From Clostridiales bacterium (lineage in GTDB: Bacteria > Bacillota > Clostridia > Oscillospirales > Oscillospiraceae), in NCBI GenBank assembly GCA_004554585.1, contig SFLH01000010.1:1-64000 (forward strand): a stretch of DNA of 64,000 nt, in the 5' to 3' direction. The notes beneath the pieces are model-generated. The model made no database searches and had not been told where the DNA came from. It saw nothing but the letters and a program-made list of their open reading frames with translations. Of this stretch, positions 57,975 to 64,000 are shown in pieces. A program made the translations under genes and the position numbers. Position 1 is the stretch's first letter. Every line of letters begins with the position of its first letter.

Positions 57975-59123
57975 ATGAAATTTTTCAAAAAACCGTCTGT
58001 CGCCATCCTCCTGACCGTTTTGCTGGTGGCGCTGTGCTGTGTTTGGGGCTATTCCCGGGCTTACGCAGACAGCCAAGCCGCCCAGGAGGATACCCTATCT
58101 CCTCCCGCCGGGGAAAACAACTTAAACTACTTCCTCAACTGGGTCGACGATGGGGCAGACCTTTTTTCCATGGAGACCACCGACACCCTGGCCTGGGACA
58201 ATCTGGAGCGGAACAACACCTACGGTACCATGCTGGCCATCAAAACCCTCCACTACCTCAACGGCCAGGACATCGAGACCTATTCTAAGTCCCTTTTTGA
58301 ATCCGTGGGCTTAGGGCACAATGACTTCCTGCTGGTCATCGAGGACAGCAGCCCCTCCTGGTATCTGGTGTACGGCAGTGGGATGAGCACCTACGTGGAG
58401 GAGAGCGGCACCTTGTCGTCCCTGCTCAACAGCACCTTGGATGACCACTTCTTTCAGGGCGGCAGCGACGAGGGCATTTTGGAGCTGTCTGACGGTCTGA
58501 CCGCCTGGTGCGCCCAGAATCTGCCCGAACAGGACAACAACTCCCAGTCGGTTCTTCCTTTCTTGCAAGGGGAGACCAAGGTGCAGAGCATCAGCCTCAA
58601 GAGCATCCTGCTGGGAATCCTCTTCGCCCTGCTGGTGAACATCTGGTGGATCATCCTGGCCCTTGTGGTGCTGAACCTGCTGGACCGCCACCGTCTGCGC
58701 AAATACATCCTGGCCTATCCCCCGGTGGCAGGGGTTGTGCCGCCGGTCTTTTTCCGGCCCTTCCTCTTCTGGCACCGGCATGGCTCTGCCTGGTACTACC
58801 GGATGGTGGACATGATCACCGAGGACCTCTACGACAGCGACGAAGACGACGAGCCCTTCGGCGGCGCCCAGGACAGCGGCGGCCCCACATACGACGACAG
58901 CCAAGGCAGCAGCCAGAGTGGGCCCTATACGGACGGCGAGCCTGGCGGGCCCTATGGCACCGGGCCGGACGTGGGACCCAACGCCACCTTCTCCGGCGGC
59001 GCAGGGTTCCAAGGAGATCCCCAGCAGGCCTACCGCCAAAGCCGGCGCGGACTCTGGGGCCTGTGGAGCAGCGCCTGTCACCTTGTCTACGACTCCCTGA
59101 ACCGCTTGCTCCGGGGCAGATAA
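57975..59123 (+). CDS. TPM-domain (YgcG-like) membrane protein
   Basis: A 382-residue protein. A signal peptide or anchor at 1-32, a TPM-like alpha/beta domain at about 48-185 (NYFLNWVDDGADLFS; HNDFLLVIEDSSPSWYLVYGSG), one transmembrane helix (about 217-242), and a long acidic, Gly/Ser/Asp/Pro-rich tail ending in a Trp/Arg segment. It follows telA by 88 bases. TPM proteins are implicated in membrane-protein quality control. The tail is low-complexity and likely disordered. ATG 57975 follows CTGGAGG. Confidence 0.8.
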   Translation: MKFFKKPSVAILLTVLLVALCCVWGYSRAYADSQAAQEDTLSPPAGENNLNYFLNWVDDGADLFSMETTDTLAWDNLERNNTYGTMLAIKTLHYLNGQDIETYSKSLFESVGLGHNDFLLVIEDSSPSWYLVYGSGMSTYVEESGTLSSLLNSTLDDHFFQGGSDEGILELSDGLTAWCAQNLPEQDNNSQSVLPFLQGETKVQSISLKSILLGILFALLVNIWWIILALVVLNLLDRHRLRKYILAYPPVAGVVPPVFFRPFLFWHRHGSAWYYRMVDMITEDLYDSDEDDEPFGGAQDSGGPTYDDSQGSSQSGPYTDGEPGGPYGTGPDVGPNATFSGGAGFQGDPQQAYRQSRRGLWGLWSSACHLVYDSLNRLLRGR

Positions 59124-59145
59124 CCCCTTTTTTCAACACATGCAA

Positions 59146-59190
59146 ATCGGCCGCATGGTGCAGAAAAGCACCATGCGGCCGATGTTTTGT
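59146..59190 (+). terminator. Terminator after the xpaC-telA-TPM operon
   Basis: A 16-bp perfect stem (59146-59161 / 59168-59183), then TTTTGTT. Confidence 0.88.
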
Positions 59191-59194
59191 TCTC

Positions 59195-59890
59195 TCACAG
59201 GGTTTCTTCCGGCTGGTCCTGCCCCGCGGACTGGGGTTCCTCCTGGGGGGGCAGGGGGCCCTTTACCGCCACACAGCGGTTGATCTTGGTGCCCAGGTTG
59301 TGGAACTTCTCCTCATAGTCGGTCATGATCCCCTGGACCCCCTGGGCGTGGAGGTCGTGGGTGATCTGCTGGGGGGTGAATCCCCCGAAGGGGAACTCCG
59401 TCACAGAGAAGGCAAACAGGCCTACGTTGTCCGTCTTAAAGTGAATCTCTCCCCCGTCCCGGAGGACCTGCCGATAGCGCAGCAGGAAATCCCGGTGGGT
59501 CAGCCGCCGCTTGGCGTGGCGTTTGGGAGGCCAGGGGTCGCAGAAGTTGATGTAGATCAAGTCCACTTCCTCCGGGGCGAAAAACTCCGGCAGCGCTGCC
59601 GCGTCCCCGTCCACGAAAAAGACGTTGTGCAGGTCCATCTCTCGGGCCCGCTCCATGGCCATGACCATGGCGTCGGGCACCCGCTCCACAGCCACAAAGA
59701 GCATGTCGGGATGGGCGGCCGCCGTCTGGCAGGTGAAGCGGCCCTTGCCACAGCCCAGTTCCAGGCGCAGCTGGGTGGCTGCGGGCATCAGGGAGCGCCA
59801 GTTCCCCCGAAGGCTCTGGGGCTCTCGGATCAGCCACGGGGCGCAGCGTTCCATCCGGGGCACCAGGTTCTTCTTTCTTCTCATTCGCAT
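59195..59890 (-). CDS. trmB: tRNA (guanine-N7-)-methyltransferase
   Basis: A 231-residue SAM enzyme that methylates G46 of tRNA. Class motifs: LELGCGKGRFT (SAM site, about 42-52), DLIYINFCDPWPPKRHAKRRLTH split over the catalytic loop, and FKTDN near residue 155. A basic N-terminus (MRMRRKKN) binds tRNA. The C-terminal 20 residues are Pro/Gln-rich and not conserved. Lone gene, convergent with the TPM operon. Confidence 0.95.
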   Translation of the reverse strand: MRMRRKKNLVPRMERCAPWLIREPQSLRGNWRSLMPAATQLRLELGCGKGRFTCQTAAAHPDMLFVAVERVPDAMVMAMERAREMDLHNVFFVDGDAAALPEFFAPEEVDLIYINFCDPWPPKRHAKRRLTHRDFLLRYRQVLRDGGEIHFKTDNVGLFAFSVTEFPFGGFTPQQITHDLHAQGVQGIMTDYEEKFHNLGTKINRCVAVKGPLPPQEEPQSAGQDQPEETL

Positions 59891-60032
59891 TAGGGCTTTT
59901 CCTCCTCTTCCGGCAGGCGCCAGGTTCGTCCGCCGCGGCGCACCGGCGTCGTTTTCAGGCTATCATACCATATCTTTTCTCCTTTGTCAGCGCCTTTGCC
60001 CCGATTTTCTGCCCTCGCCAGCCATCTTCCCC

Positions 60033-60061
60033 TTGTCCCAAAGAAAAAAAAGCGGTATGAT
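60033..60061 (+). promoter_or_regulatory. radC promoter
   Basis: TTGTCC (60033-60038), 17 bp, TATGAT (60056-60061), about 58 bases before radC. Confidence 0.55.
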
Positions 60062-60118
60062 AAAAGATACGAAAACAGTAGCCGCCCCGGGAAGCCAGGG
60101 CGCAGGAGGGCAGACGTT

Positions 60119-60799
60119 ATGGGGATTCACCAGGGCCATCGAGACCGGATGAAGCAGGAGTTTTTGCAGGGCGGCCTGGCCCATTTTTCGGAGCCCCGGG
60201 CCCTGGAACTGCTGCTGTTTTTCTCCCGGTTCCAGGGCGATGTGAACCCCCTGGCCCACGAGCTGCTGGCCGCCTTCGGCTCCCTGTCCGGTGTGCTGGA
60301 CGCCCCGCCGGAGGAGCTGGCCAAAATCCCCGGGGTGGGGGAGAACACCGTGGTCCTGCTCAAGCTCATCCCCGCCATTGCTGCCCGCTATCTGGCCTCC
60401 CGCACCAGCGGGGAGGTGATCGCCTCCGACAGTGCCAGCCTGTACAACCTCTTCCTCCCCCACTTCTTTGGGGCCCGGAACGAGATGTCCTTTCTGGCCT
60501 GCTTCGACGGAAAGCTCAAGCTGCTGGGGGTAAAGAAGATCAGCGAGGGCAGCCCCAACGCCAACGAGATCAGCGTGCGGAAAATTTCCACTGAGGCCCT
60601 GGCCCTCAACGCCACCGTGGTGGTGCTGGCCCACAACCATCCTAGCGGTCTGGCCACCCCCTCGGAAGAGGACATCTTCACCACCCGCTACATCCAGGAC
60701 GCCCTGCGTCCCCTGGGGATCGTCCTCTACGACCACGTCATCCTGGCCGATGACGACATGGTCTCCCTCAAGGACAGCAAATACCTGACCATCCTCTGA
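60119..60799 (+). CDS. radC: RadC family JAB1/MPN metalloprotease-fold protein
   Basis: A 226-residue protein. An N-terminal helix-hairpin-helix UPF0758 region (LAKIPGVGENTVVLLKL, about 65-81) precedes a RadC JAMM domain with the zinc motif AHNHPSGLATPSEED (about 168-182). The family was first linked to repair but its true role is open. ATG 60119 follows GGAGGG. It lies 40 bases before uvrB, so a repair-gene operon is likely. Confidence 0.92.
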   Translation: MGIHQGHRDRMKQEFLQGGLAHFSEPRALELLLFFSRFQGDVNPLAHELLAAFGSLSGVLDAPPEELAKIPGVGENTVVLLKLIPAIAARYLASRTSGEVIASDSASLYNLFLPHFFGARNEMSFLACFDGKLKLLGVKKISEGSPNANEISVRKISTEALALNATVVVLAHNHPSGLATPSEEDIFTTRYIQDALRPLGIVLYDHVILADDDMVSLKDSKYLTIL

Positions 60800-60839
60800 C
60801 CCCGCCCGGGCAGAGCGTCACACCCCACGGGAGGTTTTT

Positions 60840-62813
<1,974 letters not shown>

Positions 62814-62841
62814 CCGCCCCCGCCGGAAAGGAGACATTTTC

Positions 62842-63744
62842 ATGGACGAGCAAAAGCAGGCTGTCGCCCCAGCCCCCGCCAAGCACAAGCACCTGGCGAT
62901 GGTGTGCATTCTCCTGGCCGGTTCCCTGTGGGGCTGCCTGGGTCTGTTCAACCGCAACCTCTCCGCCCTGGGCATTGCCCCGGAGACCGTGGTCATGCTT
63001 CGTAACCTGGGCGCCTGCGTCATCCTGGCCATCCTCTTCTTCTTTTACGACCGGAGCATCTTCCGCATCCGCCTGCGCCACGTGCCCCTGTTCCTGTGCT
63101 CGGGGCTGGTGAGCATCCTCTTCTTCACCCTGTGCTACTTCCGCAGCCAGCAGGTCTCCTCCCTGGCCGTGGCCGCCATCCTGCTCTACACCGCCCCCAC
63201 CTTCGTGGTCATCCTCTCGGCCATCATCTGGAAGGATAAGATCACCAAGCGCAAACTCCTGGCCTTGGTCATCGCCTTCCTGGGCTGCTGCTTTGTGGCG
63301 GGGGTCCTCAACGGCCAGCTCACGGTGACCACCGAAGGTCTGCTGCTGGGCATCGGCAGCGGGCTGTTCTACAGCTCCTACACCATCTTCGGCCGGCTGG
63401 CCCTGAAGCACTACCAGCCCTTCACCGTCACCTTCTATACCTTTCTTATCGCCGGCATCGGCTCCCTGTTCATGACCAACGCCCAGGACCTGTATACCAC
63501 CTTCCACTCCCCCACAGGCATTCTGCTCTCCCTGGGGCTGATGGTCCTGGGCACCGTGCTGCCCTACATTTTGTATACCAAGGGGCTGAATGATTTGGGC
63601 GACAGCGGCAAGGCCTCCATCCTGGCCTCCATCGAGCCGGTGGTGGCCTCCCTGGTGGGCATCGCTGCCTTTGGGGAGCCCATGACCCTGGGCGTGGTGC
63701 TGGGTCTGGTGTGCATTCTGGCCTCCGTCTATATTTTGAGGTGA
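62842..63744 (+). CDS. EamA family (DMT) transporter
   Basis: A 300-residue inner-membrane protein with ten transmembrane helices in two EamA repeats (about 18-145 and 160-300), starting after a hydrophilic 16-residue tail. Features include GSLWGCLGLFNR in helix one and SILASIEPVVASLVGIAAFGE at the end, typical of drug/metabolite exporters. Substrate unknown. GAAAGGAGA precedes the ATG. It may be co-transcribed with the downstream YbaK gene, whose ATG lies four bases after its stop codon. Confidence 0.9.
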   Translation: MDEQKQAVAPAPAKHKHLAMVCILLAGSLWGCLGLFNRNLSALGIAPETVVMLRNLGACVILAILFFFYDRSIFRIRLRHVPLFLCSGLVSILFFTLCYFRSQQVSSLAVAAILLYTAPTFVVILSAIIWKDKITKRKLLALVIAFLGCCFVAGVLNGQLTVTTEGLLLGIGSGLFYSSYTIFGRLALKHYQPFTVTFYTFLIAGIGSLFMTNAQDLYTTFHSPTGILLSLGLMVLGTVLPYILYTKGLNDLGDSGKASILASIEPVVASLVGIAAFGEPMTLGVVLGLVCILASVYILR

Positions 63745-63748
63745 ACCT

Positions 63749-64000
63749 ATGGCAAAGAATAAGGAAGAAAAAACCAACGTCATCCGCCTTTTAGAGGCCG
63801 CCGGCATCCCCTGCACCCACCACATCCTGGACCTGGACAAGAACCACGTTCCCGACGGGGTCACCGCCGCCCAGCTTCTGGGCAAGCCCCCGGAGCAGGT
63901 TTTCAAGACCCTGGTGGCCGAGGGACCCAAAGGAGAGCACTTCGTCTTCGTCATCCCCGTGGCCGAGTCCTTGGACCTGAAAAAGGCCGCCAAGGCCGCC
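63749..64000 (+). CDS. ybaK: Cys-tRNA(Pro)/Cys-tRNA(Cys) deacylase YbaK, 5' part
   Basis: The first 84 residues are present; the gene runs off the window end. The N-terminus (KTNVIRLLEAAGIPC...HHILDLD) and the active-site strand QVFKTLVAEG with the conserved Lys match YbaK/EbsC deacylases, which hydrolyse Cys-tRNA(Pro). The ATG at 63749 has a TGAGGTG ribosome-binding site inside the end of the EamA gene. This is the second YbaK-superfamily gene here, and closer to canonical YbaK than the one at 21061. Confidence 0.88.
   Translation, partial: MAKNKEEKTNVIRLLEAAGIPCTHHILDLDKNHVPDGVTAAQLLGKPPEQVFKTLVAEGPKGEHFVFVIPVAESLDLKKAAKAA

Overview
The window looks like chromosomal DNA from a G+C-rich, spore-forming, anaerobic Clostridia member of the Oscillospiraceae type (Flavonifractor / Pseudoflavonifractor / Intestinimonas-like). 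This is an inference from gene content and codon use: a spoIIA-sigF operon, SLH-anchored wall proteins, pyruvate carboxylase, Pta, T-box and riboswitch control, and strong third-position G/C. No rRNA, tRNA, prophage, insertion sequence or CRISPR array was seen. One stable RNA gene is present, tmRNA (ssrA).

Layout. 0.1-1.7 kb: two promoters firing out of the left edge, then a MATE exporter. 1.9-4.9 kb: a large SLH-anchored phosphodiester glycosidase-like protein. 5-8.5 kb: secG, then a YheO-type regulator, M20 dipeptidase and two half-size chromate transporters. 8.7-12.8 kb: SLH-CAP protein, a glycine riboswitch controlling a Na+/alanine-glycine symporter, and a lysophospholipase-like hydrolase. 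13.3-15.1 kb: trans-translation module (ssrA, cyclophilin, smpB). 15.3-19.8 kb: small conserved protein, NlpC/P60 hydrolase, dus, QueG-like Fe-S protein, arylamine N-acetyltransferase. 20-24.2 kb: pta, ybaK-like, gluQRS, and spoIIAA-spoIIAB-sigF. 24.3-30.4 kb: an accessory surface/stress islet with an ECF sigma factor, a DUF4367-type anti-sigma candidate, small secreted protein, amidase, lipoproteins and a membrane protein. 30.6-34.4 kb: valS and a YcxB-like membrane protein behind a Val-type T-box. 34.4-41.4 kb: MocR regulator, pyruvate carboxylase, class-III aminotransferase. 42-43.7 kb: mtnA plus class II aldolase. 43.8-47.3 kb: FHA-SEDS glycosyltransferase fusion with its partner PBP. 47.4-51.5 kb: NADP-type secondary alcohol dehydrogenase, RlmA-like methyltransferase, GntR-ABC operon. 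51.6-53.4 kb: a MATE exporter behind an FMN-riboswitch-like RNA that has lost guanines normally contacting the FMN phosphate. 53.4-64 kb: HAD phosphatase, recR, rpe with a long structured leader, xpaC-telA-TPM operon, trmB, radC, uvrB, an EamA transporter and a YbaK deacylase cut by the window end.

How it works together. The striking theme is RNA-level control: glycine aptamer, valyl T-box, variant flavin aptamer, a candidate structured rpe leader, and tmRNA beside smpB. The best lead for something unusual is the variant flavin aptamer plus MATE unit at 51.7-53.4 kb. The FHA-SEDS fusion, the mtnA-aldolase pair (consistent with the DHAP shunt for 5'-deoxynucleoside salvage) and the rpe leader follow. 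Most gene starts were reset from ribosome-binding sites. Promoter calls rest on -35/-10 hexamers at 16-18 bp spacing and are predictions only.
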